From the NCBI RefSeq assembly GCF_013359695.1, contig NZ_JABFMU010000035.1, positions 1-63,634 of the forward strand: a stretch of 63,634 nt of DNA. The letters are read 5' to 3'. Shown here in pieces: positions 33,773 to 41,663 of the stretch. The notes under the pieces are model-generated. The model saw only the letters and a list, made by a program, of their open reading frames with translations. It did not search any database and was not told the origin of the DNA. The translations under genes and the position numbers were made by a program. Each line of letters starts with the position of its first letter. The first letter of the stretch is position 1. The stretch is from Pseudomonas sp. C2B4 (GTDB lineage Bacteria; Pseudomonadota; Gammaproteobacteria; Pseudomonadales; Pseudomonadaceae).

Positions 33773-34093
33773 ATGATCACGACCACAACCCACGCTATCG
33801 AAGGCCGACAAATTACCGCCTACCTGGACATCGTCAGCGCCGAGTCGGTACAGGGCGTCAATGTCATCCGCGATGTATTCGCCGGGATGCGGGATTTCTT
33901 CGGTGGGCGCTCACAAACGCTGGAGCGAGCGTTGAAAGAGGCACGTATCCAGGCCACTGACGAGATCAAGGAGCGGGCGCGGGCCCTTCAGGCCGATGCG
34001 GTGGTGGGGCTCGACTATGAGATCAGTATGCCGGCCGGCAAGGGCGGAATGGTGGTGGTGTTTGTGACGGGTACGGCAGTCAAATTGAGGTGA
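33773..34093 (+). CDS. YbjQ/UPF0145 family protein
   Basis: A 106-residue cytoplasmic protein of the YbjQ family (UPF0145), which forms pentamers and is sometimes called heavy-metal-binding; the true function is not established. The diagnostic part is GVNVIRDVFAGMRDFFGGRS followed by ALKEARIQATDEIKERA and ADAVVGLDYEI. The length is normal. Single gene. Confidence 0.9.
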   Translation: MITTTTHAIEGRQITAYLDIVSAESVQGVNVIRDVFAGMRDFFGGRSQTLERALKEARIQATDEIKERARALQADAVVGLDYEISMPAGKGGMVVVFVTGTAVKLR

Positions 34094-34239
34094 ATGGGCA
34101 GGGGCCATTCGTCGGGCGCTCGGCAATCTGAATCACAAGTCCGGTTATGACCGGCTAGTCTCAAAAACCTTGGTGATCGATATTTTTTCGGGCATAGGGC
34201 TTGCCGGTGTCGATCCCGCTTTTGAAGAGGGGTGAAGAG

Positions 34240-34428
34240 ATGACTGATCCGTATATCGAGGACGACGGTGCAGAATTTCCAATCAACAATTATGTAAGGT
34301 GTGGACAGACTGCGTATGTGGCCAGCTTCGGTGAAGACCAGACCGAGGTCGACAAGATCAAGACCAGGGCTTGCCGGGTCCAGAAAGGAAAGTTTCTCCC
34401 CAAGGTAACGGTACCGGTCAAGAAGTAA
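34240..34428 (+). CDS. Small hypothetical protein
   Basis: A 62-residue soluble protein beginning MTDPYIEDDGAEFP, with two cysteines (YVRCGQTAYV and TRACRVQKG) and a basic C-terminus (LPKVTVPVKK). I do not recognise it. GGGGTGAAGAG before the ATG could act as ribosome site, and a TTG 39 nt upstream is less likely. A good terminator follows directly, which supports a real transcription unit. Confidence 0.65.
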   Translation: MTDPYIEDDGAEFPINNYVRCGQTAYVASFGEDQTEVDKIKTRACRVQKGKFLPKVTVPVKK

Positions 34429-34442
34429 TGAACCTGCACGCG

Positions 34443-34469
34443 AACCCCGTCATCGAACGGGGTTTTTTG
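34443..34469 (+). terminator. Terminator after small hypothetical gene
   Basis: AACCCCGT/ACGGGGTT stem ending in six T residues. Confidence 0.88.
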
Positions 34470-34524
34470 TGCCCGAATTCTTTTCGCTTAAGGATTGTGT
34501 GAACGAAGATTTAACCGGCGTGGT

Positions 34525-34612
34525 TTTCACAAAGTTTTCACAACGTTCTACGTAGGCTCAACTCATCCGTTAGAAAGCAACATCCTGCCCGTTCCCCAGC
34601 GGGCTTTTTTTT
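34525..34612 (+). ncRNA. Weak candidate small transcript
   Basis: A second intrinsic terminator (GCCCG/CGGGC stem, 34587-34612) follows the previous one with no gene between. The start is unclear: two direct copies of GTTTTCACAA lie at about 34523-34544, but no convincing -10 box. The gap may encode an RNA of 60-90 nt or just hold a relic terminator. The -35 box of the next gene overlaps its T-run. Confidence 0.25.
34587..34612 (+). terminator. Orphan terminator
   Basis: GCCCG, loop TTCCCCAG region, CGGGC, then eight T residues. Confidence 0.75.
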
Positions 34613-34757
34613 GCCTGTCATAAAACCTTTTCCATAATTGCTGTCCAACCGTCGCCAACAATCGAGGTTGAGCGAACGCGTGTCTGGACTTTTACTCCTC
34701 TATAGCTTTCAATCTCGCCTCTTTCGTAATAGCCACTATTTTTTTGAGGTTTTTGTC

Positions 34758-35126
34758 ATGCGTTTCACACTGCCTGCTCTGGTTCTGGGTCTTCTGGTTG
34801 CTCAAGGTGCAATCGCCGGCGACGGCACTGCTGCCATCGGTGGTGGTTTGGGCGGCGCGCTGGGTAACGTCGTGGGCCAAAGCATGGGTGGCAGCACCGG
34901 TGCAGCGATTGGTGCCGGTGTAGCCGGTGCGGCGGGCAGTGCGGTTGCCGCCAAAAAAGGTCACCGTACCAGCGCAGCAATCGGCGGTGGCGTAGGTGCA
35001 GCGGGTGGTTCGGTGATCGGTAACAGCCTGGGCGGCAAGACCGGTTCCACCATCGGTGCTGGCCTGGGTGGTGCATTGGGCGGTGGCGTTGGCAGCAACC
35101 TGGCCAACGGTCACAAGCGTCACTGA
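34758..35126 (+). CDS. Exported glycine-zipper protein
   Basis: A 122-residue protein with a signal peptide (MRFTLPALVLGLLVAQGAIA). The mature part is almost entirely glycine, alanine and serine in zipper-like repeats such as GGGLGGALGNVVGQSMGGS and GAGLGGALGGGVGSN, with one basic break (KKGHRTS). Such repeats insert in or span membranes; it is probably in the outer membrane or periplasm. A promoter is visible: TTGCCT (34611-34616), 16 nt, CATAAT (34633-34638). A terminator follows. Confidence 0.85.
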   Translation: MRFTLPALVLGLLVAQGAIAGDGTAAIGGGLGGALGNVVGQSMGGSTGAAIGAGVAGAAGSAVAAKKGHRTSAAIGGGVGAAGGSVIGNSLGGKTGSTIGAGLGGALGGGVGSNLANGHKRH

Positions 35127-35141
35127 TCCTGAGCGATCCCC

Positions 35142-35177
35142 AAAAAAGCCCGAATCGCAGGATTCGGGCTTTTTTTA
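35142..35177 (+). terminator. Terminator of glycine-zipper gene
   Basis: AAAAAAGCCCGAATC and its complement form a long stem ending in seven T residues. Confidence 0.9.
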
Positions 35178-35253
35178 TGCGTTGTACCCAAAGTCCGGGC
35201 TGATTGTGTTTCACGCAGTCTGAATGTAAGGGTTTTTTTGTTGGGCGTCATTC

Positions 35254-35283
35254 TTGACACTGTCCGGTCAGCTTCTCTAGGAT
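35254..35283 (+). promoter_or_regulatory. Promoter of riboswitch transcript
   Basis: Consensus TTGACA, 18-nt spacer, TAGGAT. It predicts a start near 35290, exactly where the riboswitch-like element begins. Confidence 0.7.
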
Positions 35284-35290
35284 GCTGCTC

Positions 35291-35395
35291 ATGCGCCGAT
35301 TTAAACAGCTACTTGCGGGGCGCCAGGTGACTCATTCAGTTGCCGATAGAAGCTTGAAACAGGCTTCGAAATACCGCTAAAGCGCTGGTTCGGTG
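35291..35395 (+). promoter_or_regulatory. SAM-II-like riboswitch with long insertion
   Basis: The order of conserved blocks matches the SAM-II (SAM-alpha) aptamer: P1 GCGCC/GGCGC (35293-35297 with 35319-35323), loop GATTT (35298-35302) and CTTGC (35312-35316), then downstream GCTAAAG (35376-35382). A pseudoknot CAGC (35306-35309) with GCTG (35384-35387) is possible. Between the halves lies an insertion of about 45 nt with its own hairpin GAAGC/GCTTC, longer than in classical SAM-II. Downstream, TGCCTC (35397-35402) can pair with GAGGCA (35424-35429), the only ribosome-site candidate, giving a translational switch. Recognition is from memory of the consensus; I could not run a covariance search. 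Confidence 0.6.
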
Positions 35396-35442
35396 TTGCC
35401 TCTCACCTGCCATGCAGACTTTTGAGGCAGAGACACGACACG

Positions 35443-35751
35443 ATGAATGCACTAAGCCCCGTTGTACGTCCCGCGCCGATCACGGCACATCTCACCCAGC
35501 GCAATCCAAAAATCCTGCTTGGCGGAAAACATCAGCCAACGCTCCTGCGTTACCTCGATGGCTGGCCGCGTCGCACCGGTGGTCCCGCCGCTTTCCTGAT
35601 CCAGTTTGTCGAAGACGGTGAATCCCTGGCTCGATTTGCCAGCGACAGTTTTGACCTGGCGGTGATTCAATCGCCCAGCGCTGAAGACGCTGCTGAAGTC
35701 ATCAAGCAATTGACCCGCGTCGCCCGACAGGGGCTGATTACCCGTCGCTGA
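35443..35751 (+). CDS. Small protein behind SAM-II-like element
   Basis: A 102-residue soluble protein. It begins MNALSPVVRPAPITAHL and ends SFDLAVIQSPSAEDAAEVIKQ plus LTRVARQGLITRR. The last part resembles the C-terminal half of the core of SAM-dependent methyltransferases (strand, helix and then R-V-x-x-x-G), but the SAM-binding motif I is absent, so it is not a full enzyme. The ATG was preferred to an in-frame TTG 21 nt upstream. The long leader carries the riboswitch-like structure. It is convergent with greB. I cannot assign a function. Confidence 0.72.
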   Translation: MNALSPVVRPAPITAHLTQRNPKILLGGKHQPTLLRYLDGWPRRTGGPAAFLIQFVEDGESLARFASDSFDLAVIQSPSAEDAAEVIKQLTRVARQGLITRR

Positions 35752-35782
35752 AGCGCCGGGCAGTGCGGCTCATAGGGGCCGC

Positions 35783-36280
35783 TCACACATAGTCGATCGC
35801 CACGATATACACGCACTGCTCCCCGGTAGGTGTCTGGACCCGCACTTCGGCGTCCAATGCCTTGCCGATCAAGGCGCGGGCCAGTGGCGAATCGATGCTG
35901 ATCAGGCCTTGTTTCAAATCCAGCTCATCCGGCCCGACGATCCGATAGCGTGACTCTTTGCCATCCTCGTCTTCGATGGTGACCCAGGCGCCAAAATAGA
36001 CTTTGTTTGGATCACTGGGCTTCTCGCTGACGACCTTGAGCGCTTCCAGGCGTTTGGTGAGAAAGCGCACGCGGCTGTCGATCTCGCGCAGCATCTTTTT
36101 GCCGTAGGTGTACTCGGCGTTTTCCGAGCGATCGCCCTGTGCCGCGGCTTCGCTGACCGACTGCGTCACTTGCGGTCGGCGGACATGCCAGAGCTCATGA
36201 AACTCGGCGCGCATTCGTGCTTCGCCTTCGGGGGTGATCAGCGCGGTGCCGGCGGTGCGGGGAGGGCGATAACGGCTCAT
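35783..36280 (-). CDS. greB: Transcription elongation factor GreB
   Basis: GreB rescues backtracked RNA polymerase by stimulating cleavage of the nascent RNA. It has 165 aa, with an N-terminal coiled coil whose tip carries the acidic catalytic residues (QGDRSENAEYTYGKKML) and a C-terminal FKBP-like domain (GPDELDLKQGLISIDSPLARALIGK). The YTYGKK pattern points to GreB, not GreA. The gene precedes nothing co-directional nearby; the ABC permease gene upstream ends 33 nt before it on the same strand, so read-through is possible. Confidence 0.95.
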   Translation of the reverse strand: MSRYRPPRTAGTALITPEGEARMRAEFHELWHVRRPQVTQSVSEAAAQGDRSENAEYTYGKKMLREIDSRVRFLTKRLEALKVVSEKPSDPNKVYFGAWVTIEDEDGKESRYRIVGPDELDLKQGLISIDSPLARALIGKALDAEVRVQTPTGEQCVYIVAIDYV

Positions 36281-36313
36281 GGCGATTTCTTTGAAGAGAG
36301 AGGGTCGAGTTTA

Positions 36314-38818
36314 TCAACCCTCACGCAGGACTGTCAGCGGGCTGGCATTCAAGGCGCGGCGGGTGCCGAATACACCGGCACCACCGATCAGCACCGCACC
36401 GATCAGCGGCAGCACCAACAGCCAGGGATGCGGATGCCAGGGCAGATCGAACGCGTAGCGGTACAGCACTAGGCTCACGACTTCCGAGCCCAGCGCAGCC
36501 AACAAGCCGCTGACCGCGCCGAGCAAGCCGAACTCGATCCGCCGTGCCTTGACCAGCAATCTGCGCTCCGAGCCCAGCGCCCGTAACAACGCGCCCTGGC
36601 GGATGCGTTCATCCAGCGTCGCCTGCAAGCCTGAAAACAACACGGCCATCCCCGCCGCCAATACAAACAACAGCACATATTCCACCGCCAGGGTGACCTG
36701 GGCGAGGATGCTGCGCAGCTGCGCCAACAGGGCTTCCACCTGCAGAATGGTGACCGCCGGAAAGCTGCGGGACAAATCGACGATCTGCTGGTCATGCCCC
36801 GCCGCCAGATAAAAACTGGTCAGGTAAGTCGCCGGTAGATCCTTCAGGGTGCCGGGCTGGAAAATCATGAAGAAATTCGGCTGGAAATTGTCCCAGTTGA
36901 TCTCGCGCAAACTGGTGACTTTCGCCTCACGATTGACCCCGCCCACCGTAAAGACCATGTGATCGCCGAGCTTGAGCTTCAGGCTTTCGGCAACCTTGCC
37001 TTCTACCGAGACACCGGGAATCTCATCGGGCGGCTGCGCGGGCCACCAGTCGCCGGCGGTGATTTTGTTGCCCGCTGGCAGGTCGGCTGCCCAGGTCAGG
37101 CTCAGGTCGCGTTGGATCGCCCGATCACCGGCCGAATCCTTGCTGACGATTTGCTGCACCGGTTCGCCATTGATGCTGATCAGTCGCCCCGGCACCACCG
37201 GGTACAGCGGTGCCGACTGCGCCGACACCGAGATCAGGCGATCGGTAAACGCCTGTTTGTCCGCCGGCAGGATGTTCAGGGCGAAATAGTTCGGTGCATT
37301 TTTCGGCAGCTGGTTCTGCCAGGTGTCCAGCAGCTCACCGCGCAGCAAGGCAATCAATCCCATCGACAGCAGGATCAGGCCGAACGCGAGGGCTTGCCCG
37401 GCGGCAGCCAGGGGGTGCCGAAGTAACTGGCCAAGGCCGAGGCGCCACGGCAATGAGGCGCGGGCCAGCAGGCGCCGCAGGCTTTTGAGCAGTAACAAAA
37501 GCAAGCCACCCAATACCAGCGCCGCAACGACGCCGCCGCCGAGCAGGGCGAAGGTGAGCACCAGGTCCAGGCTCAGGCGCCACATGATCAGCCCCAGAGC
37601 GCCCAGGGCTGCGCCATAGACCATCCAGGTGCTGGAAGGAATCGGCAGCAGGTCGCGACGCAACACCCGCAACGGAGGAACCCGTCCCAACGCCGCCAGT
37701 GGCGGCAAGGCAAAACCAGCCAGTGCCACCAGTCCGGTGCCGATCCCGGCGATGGCCGGAAACAGGCCGCCCGGAGGGACGTCGCTGGGCAACAAGTCAT
37801 GCAGCATTGCAAAAAGTCCAAGCTGCGCCAGCCAGCCGATAAAGGCACCGCTGATGCTGGCGAGCAATCCGAGGACGGTCAGCTGCAGGCTGAACAGCAC
37901 CAGGGTTTCCCGGCGGGACAATCCAAGGCAACGCAACAGTGCGCTGGCATCGAATCGACGCGTGGCGAAGCGCGTCGCCGATAGCGCCACGGCCACGCCC
38001 GCCAGCAACACCGCCACCAGGCTGGCCATGTTCAGATAACGCTCAGCCTTGCCCAGGGCGCCGCCGATCTGCCGGTTGCCGTCGCGGGCGTCCTGGATGC
38101 GCTGGTTGGCGGCCAGGCCGGGTTTGATCAATTGGCGATAGGTTTCCAGTGCTTCAGCCTGGCCTCGCCAGAGCTCGCGGTAACTGACCCGGCTGCCGGG
38201 TTGCACGACGCCGGTGGCGGCTAGATCGTCGAGGTTGATCAGGACCCGGGGTGTCAGGCTGTAGAAGTTGCCGGCGCGGTCGGGTTCATAGGTGAGTACC
38301 CGGGTGAGTGTCAGGTTTTTCATGCCGACGTCGATGCTGTCACCGATCCTCAGATCAAGGGCGGTGAGTAACCGGGCTTCAACCCAGGCTTCGCCGGGCT
38401 TCGGTCCGCCGCCGGCCTCTTCCGGGGCGAAAGGGGCCGGGGCGCTTTTCAATTCGCCGCGCAGCGGGTAGACATCATCGGCAGCCTTGATACTGGACAA
38501 CTGGATGCCGGTGTCGGTGGCGATGACGCTGGAGAACTCCACGACCTGTGCGTGTTCGAGGCCCAGCTCGGTACCGCTTTTGATTTGTTCGGGCCGCGCC
38601 GGCGAACTGCCTTCGAGCAACAGGTCCGCCCCCAGGAACTCGGTGGCGCGCAGCATCATGGCGCCATTGAGGCGGGCCCCGAAATAACCGATGGCGGTGC
38701 TCGCCGCCACGGCCACCAGCAGGGCAAAGAACAGCACGCGCAATTCCCCTGCGCGGGCGTCACGCAGCAATTGGCGGATGGCGAGGCTGAACAGGCGCAA
38801 CAGCGGCAGACGGGCCAT
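36314..38818 (-). CDS. ABC transporter permease (FtsX/YbbP type)
   Basis: An inner-membrane permease of 834 aa with two FtsX-like modules and about ten membrane helices. It begins LLRLFSLAIRQLLRDARAGE; a large periplasmic domain follows residue 50, and helix clusters lie around 265-480 and near the C-terminus. This is the YbbP layout. Its partner ATPase gene overlaps its start by one base (ATGA arrangement). Such pairs move lipids or lipoproteins or act mechanically on envelope proteins; the E. coli YbbAP function is still unclear. Confidence 0.92.
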   Translation of the reverse strand: MARLPLLRLFSLAIRQLLRDARAGELRVLFFALLVAVAASTAIGYFGARLNGAMMLRATEFLGADLLLEGSSPARPEQIKSGTELGLEHAQVVEFSSVIATDTGIQLSSIKAADDVYPLRGELKSAPAPFAPEEAGGGPKPGEAWVEARLLTALDLRIGDSIDVGMKNLTLTRVLTYEPDRAGNFYSLTPRVLINLDDLAATGVVQPGSRVSYRELWRGQAEALETYRQLIKPGLAANQRIQDARDGNRQIGGALGKAERYLNMASLVAVLLAGVAVALSATRFATRRFDASALLRCLGLSRRETLVLFSLQLTVLGLLASISGAFIGWLAQLGLFAMLHDLLPSDVPPGGLFPAIAGIGTGLVALAGFALPPLAALGRVPPLRVLRRDLLPIPSSTWMVYGAALGALGLIMWRLSLDLVLTFALLGGGVVAALVLGGLLLLLLKSLRRLLARASLPWRLGLGQLLRHPLAAAGQALAFGLILLSMGLIALLRGELLDTWQNQLPKNAPNYFALNILPADKQAFTDRLISVSAQSAPLYPVVPGRLISINGEPVQQIVSKDSAGDRAIQRDLSLTWAADLPAGNKITAGDWWPAQPPDEIPGVSVEGKVAESLKLKLGDHMVFTVGGVNREAKVTSLREINWDNFQPNFFMIFQPGTLKDLPATYLTSFYLAAGHDQQIVDLSRSFPAVTILQVEALLAQLRSILAQVTLAVEYVLLFVLAAGMAVLFSGLQATLDERIRQGALLRALGSERRLLVKARRIEFGLLGAVSGLLAALGSEVVSLVLYRYAFDLPWHPHPWLLVLPLIGAVLIGGAGVFGTRRALNASPLTVLREG

Positions 38819-39501
38819 CAGGGCTCCAGGGGGGCGACCAGCAGGCCGGCTTCAAGGCGGATCAGGCGCCGGCAGCGATGTGCCAGGCGTTCGTCGTGAG
38901 TGACCAGCACCAGGGTGGTACCGCGCTCCTTGTTGAGTTCGAACAACAGATCGCTGATGCGCTCGCCGGTGTGGCTGTCGAGGTTGCCGGTGGGTTCGTC
39001 GGCGAACAATACACCCGGCTCGGCGGCAAACGCCCGGGCAATCGCCACGCGCTGCTGTTCACCGCCGGAGAGCTGGCGTGGCGAGTGGGTCAGGCGCTTG
39101 CCCAGGCCGACCCGTTGGAGCAGTTCGGTTGCGCGTCCACGGGCATCTTTTCGGCCATCGAGCTCCAGGGGCAGCATGACGTTTTCCAGGGCATTGAGGC
39201 TGTCGAGCAGTTGGAATGACTGAAAGACAAACCCTACATGCTCGGCGCGGATGCGGGCCCGCTGGTCTTCGTCGAGATTGCTCAGGCCCTGGCCGGCGAG
39301 GGTGACTTCGCCGCTGCTTGGCAGGTCCAGGCCGGCGAGCAGCCCCAGCAGGGTGGATTTGCCGGAACCGGACGCACCGACGATGGCCAGGCTGTCGCCT
39401 TTGTTCAGTTCCAGGTTGAGTTCGTGCAGGATGGTAAGTTCACCTTCCGCGCTGGGAACCACTTTGCTAAGGTTCTTCGCGGTGAGAATGCTTGCGCCCA
39501 T
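38818..39501 (-). CDS. ABC transporter ATP-binding protein (YbbA/LolD-like)
   Basis: A 227-residue ATPase. Walker A is GASGSGKSTLLG, the signature LSGGEQQRVAIARA, Walker B VLFADEPTGNLD, and the switch histidine is in LVTHDERLA. The sequence is close to the LolD/MacB/YbbA group. It overlaps the permease gene just downstream and works with it. The start MGASILTAK is only 10 nt from the divergent tesA start; a longer frame upstream would run through tesA and is rejected. Confidence 0.94.
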   Translation of the reverse strand: MGASILTAKNLSKVVPSAEGELTILHELNLELNKGDSLAIVGASGSGKSTLLGLLAGLDLPSSGEVTLAGQGLSNLDEDQRARIRAEHVGFVFQSFQLLDSLNALENVMLPLELDGRKDARGRATELLQRVGLGKRLTHSPRQLSGGEQQRVAIARAFAAEPGVLFADEPTGNLDSHTGERISDLLFELNKERGTTLVLVTHDERLAHRCRRLIRLEAGLLVAPLEP

Positions 39502-39511
39502 GGAGAATCCG

Positions 39512-40117
39512 ATGCGTGTGTGGTTTTTGAGTGCTGGCCTGGCCCTGATGTGCATGGCCCAGAACGCAGCGGCGGGTACAGTCCTGATCGTTGGCGATAG
39601 TATCAGCGCCGGTTTCGGACTGGATACCCGGCTAGGGTGGGTGTCGTTGCTCGAACAACGGCTCAAACGCGAAGGTTTCGACGATAAAGTGGTCAATGCG
39701 TCCATCAGTGGCGACACCAGTGCCGGAGGTCAGGCGCGGCTGCCGGCGCTGCTTGCGGAGCATAAACCGGAGCTTGTCATCCTCGAGCTGGGGGGCAATG
39801 ACGGGCTGCGCGGATTGCTGCCAACGCAATTGCAACAAAATCTTGCTTCGATGATCGACAGCTCCCGTGCCAGTGGCGCCAAGGTGCTGCTGCTCGGCAT
39901 GCAGTTGCCCCCTAACTACGGTGCGCGCTACACCAAGGCATTCGCCGAGGCCTACAGCAATGTTGCCGAAGAGAAGAAAATCCCGCTGGTGCCTTTTTTC
40001 CTGGACGGTGTGGGCGGTCATCCCGACCTGATGCAGGCCGATGGCATCCACCCGGCGGCCGGGGCTCAGGATAAGTTGCTGGAAAATGTCTGGCCTACGC
40101 TAAAACCGCTGTTATGA
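39512..40117 (+). CDS. tesA: Acyl-CoA thioesterase I / arylesterase
   Basis: A periplasmic SGNH-family lipase/thioesterase of 201 aa with signal peptide MRVWFLSAGLALMCMAQNAA. The catalytic serine is Ser30 in VGDSISAGFGL, the glycine block is ISGDTSAGG, the asparagine is in LGGNDGLRG, and the D-x-x-H pair is in DGIHPAAGA. It hydrolyses acyl thioesters and esters. It is divergent from the ABC ATPase gene with a 10-nt gap, an arrangement also known for E. coli tesA and ybbA. Confidence 0.95.
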   Translation: MRVWFLSAGLALMCMAQNAAAGTVLIVGDSISAGFGLDTRLGWVSLLEQRLKREGFDDKVVNASISGDTSAGGQARLPALLAEHKPELVILELGGNDGLRGLLPTQLQQNLASMIDSSRASGAKVLLLGMQLPPNYGARYTKAFAEAYSNVAEEKKIPLVPFFLDGVGGHPDLMQADGIHPAAGAQDKLLENVWPTLKPLL

Positions 40118-40173
40118 CACTTTTCTAGGAGCAGGCTTTCGGCTAAGGTGGCGCCCCCGATTTGGAGCCCCCG

Positions 40174-40467
40174 ATGCCGCGTCCCGCCTGGTCACTTTTT
40201 GCCTACCAACTGATCGAGCCTGACGAACAGCTGGATCTGTTCGCCTGCCAGGAAGTGCGGGTACATCTGGTGACCCGTCAGCTGGAGCTGGGCGGTTCCG
40301 CCGACCGGACGTTGTGCGGCAGTCTGTTGCCGGCGCAGCCGCGCTGGTCGAGCGTCGATCGCCGGGTGTTCCAGGACCAGCGCCTCTGCTCGTTGTGCCG
40401 GGCCATTCTCGAATCGCAAAAGCGCGGCACCTCGCCGATCTGGCCAGAGCTGCGTTTCGAGCTTTGA
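40174..40467 (+). CDS. Conserved hypothetical protein with CxxC
   Basis: A 97-residue soluble protein beginning MPRPAWSLFAYQLIE. It has a C-terminal CSLC pair (QRLCSLCRAILES), perhaps a small zinc or redox site. Other segments are DLFACQEVRVHLV and AQPRWSSVDRRVFQDQ. I do not know its function. TTGGAG precedes the ATG. Its position between tesA and the L,D-transpeptidase gene is, from memory, conserved in Pseudomonas. Confidence 0.75.
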   Translation: MPRPAWSLFAYQLIEPDEQLDLFACQEVRVHLVTRQLELGGSADRTLCGSLLPAQPRWSSVDRRVFQDQRLCSLCRAILESQKRGTSPIWPELRFEL

Positions 40468-40568
40468 GCATCAAAGGTAGCTAGCTATCGGCCCGCTCCC
40501 CGAAATTACGGATGGCGGTGTACAATCCCGTTCTTATACCTCTGTTGATCATGCGAAGGATTTTCCGG

Positions 40569-41540
40569 ATGTTGCCGCGTTTTCCTGCCGTCACCCGCTA
40601 CCTGTCTCTTGCCGCACTTTGTGTGGCAGGCCCCGTAGCAGCATTGGAGCTGCCCCTGCCACCACCCGGCGAAGACATCGTCGGTCAGGTGCAAGTGATC
40701 AAGGCCAAGTACGAAGATACCTTCGCTGACCTTGGCACTACCTACGACCTGGGCTACACGGAAATGGTCGCGGCCAACCCCGGTGTCGACCCATGGTTGC
40801 CGGGCGCCGGCACCGAGATCGTGCTGCCGACCCGTTTCATCCTGCCGCCAGGCCCCCGTGAAGGCATCGTCATCAACCTGGCCGAGTACCGCCTCTACTA
40901 CTACCCGAAAGGCCGGAACGTGGTGTACACCTTCCCGCTGGGTATCGGTCGTGAAGGCTGGGGCTCGCCGATTGCCCACACCAGCATCACCGCGAAAACG
41001 CCAAACCCGACCTGGACGCCTCCAGCGTCGATCAAGGCCGAGCACGCCGCCGATGGTGATCCGCTGCCCAATGTGGTGCCGGCAGGCCCGGATAACCCGC
41101 TGGGGCCCTTCAAGTTCACTTTGGGCACCCCTGGCTACCTGATCCACGGTTCGAACAAGAAGTTCGGCATCGGCATGCGTACCAGTCACGGTTGCTTCCG
41201 CATGTTCAACAACAACGTGCTGGAAATGGCCGGCATGGTGCCGGTGGGCACGTCGGTACGCATCATCAACGATTCGTACAAATTCGGCGTGAGTGGCGGC
41301 AAGGTTTACCTGGAAGCGCACACGCCGCTGGACGACAAGGGCAACCCGTCGGTGGTCGACAAGCACACTGCGGTCATCAACGCGATGCTCAAGCGTGAGG
41401 ACATCACCAACAACCTGCGCATGAACTGGGATGTGGTGCGTGACGTCGTCGCCGCTGAAGACGGCCTGCCGGTGGAAATCGGGGTGCCGAATACCGCCGC
41501 GCCGATGGTGACCAGCGCGCCGCTCGACCCGTTGCAGTAA
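40569..41540 (+). CDS. L,D-transpeptidase (YkuD family)
   Basis: A periplasmic enzyme of 323 aa that makes 3-3 peptidoglycan cross-links or attaches a lipoprotein to peptidoglycan. It has a signal peptide (MLPRFPAVTRYLSLAALCVAG), a LysM-like region (YDLGYTEMVAANPGVD) and a YkuD catalytic domain with HGSNKKFGIGMRTSHGCFRM, where histidine and cysteine act in catalysis. AAGGA 8 nt before this ATG supports the start over two upstream ATG codons. oprI lies convergently next to it; the enzyme is an attractive candidate to anchor OprI (inference). Confidence 0.93.
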   Translation: MLPRFPAVTRYLSLAALCVAGPVAALELPLPPPGEDIVGQVQVIKAKYEDTFADLGTTYDLGYTEMVAANPGVDPWLPGAGTEIVLPTRFILPPGPREGIVINLAEYRLYYYPKGRNVVYTFPLGIGREGWGSPIAHTSITAKTPNPTWTPPASIKAEHAADGDPLPNVVPAGPDNPLGPFKFTLGTPGYLIHGSNKKFGIGMRTSHGCFRMFNNNVLEMAGMVPVGTSVRIINDSYKFGVSGGKVYLEAHTPLDDKGNPSVVDKHTAVINAMLKREDITNNLRMNWDVVRDVVAAEDGLPVEIGVPNTAAPMVTSAPLDPLQ

Positions 41541-41551
41541 CGCTTGAAAAG

Positions 41552-41588
41552 AACCCGCCGATGCTGGTCGCGTCGGCGGGTTTTTTTG
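41552..41588 (+). terminator. Terminator of L,D-transpeptidase gene
   Basis: AACCCGCCG and its complement form the stem, followed by a run of T. Confidence 0.88.
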
Positions 41589-41612
41589 TGCCTGCACGAA
41601 ATGGCGGGCAAT

Positions 41613-41643
41613 AAAAAAGCCGACCCAAAAATGGGTCGGCTTG
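41613..41643 (-). terminator. Terminator of oprI
   Basis: AAGCCGACCC/GGGTCGGCTT stem and a T-run on the minus strand, about 20 nt after the oprI stop. Confidence 0.9.
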
Positions 41644-41663
41644 ATAACAATCCCGAAGGACTA

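Noticed and set aside
35325..35412. 88-nt tRNA-like segment (AGGTGA...TCACCT-G-CCA)
   Set aside because: The acceptor-like ends pair, but no T-arm or anticodon arm can be formed. The segment overlaps the riboswitch-like structure, which explains it better.
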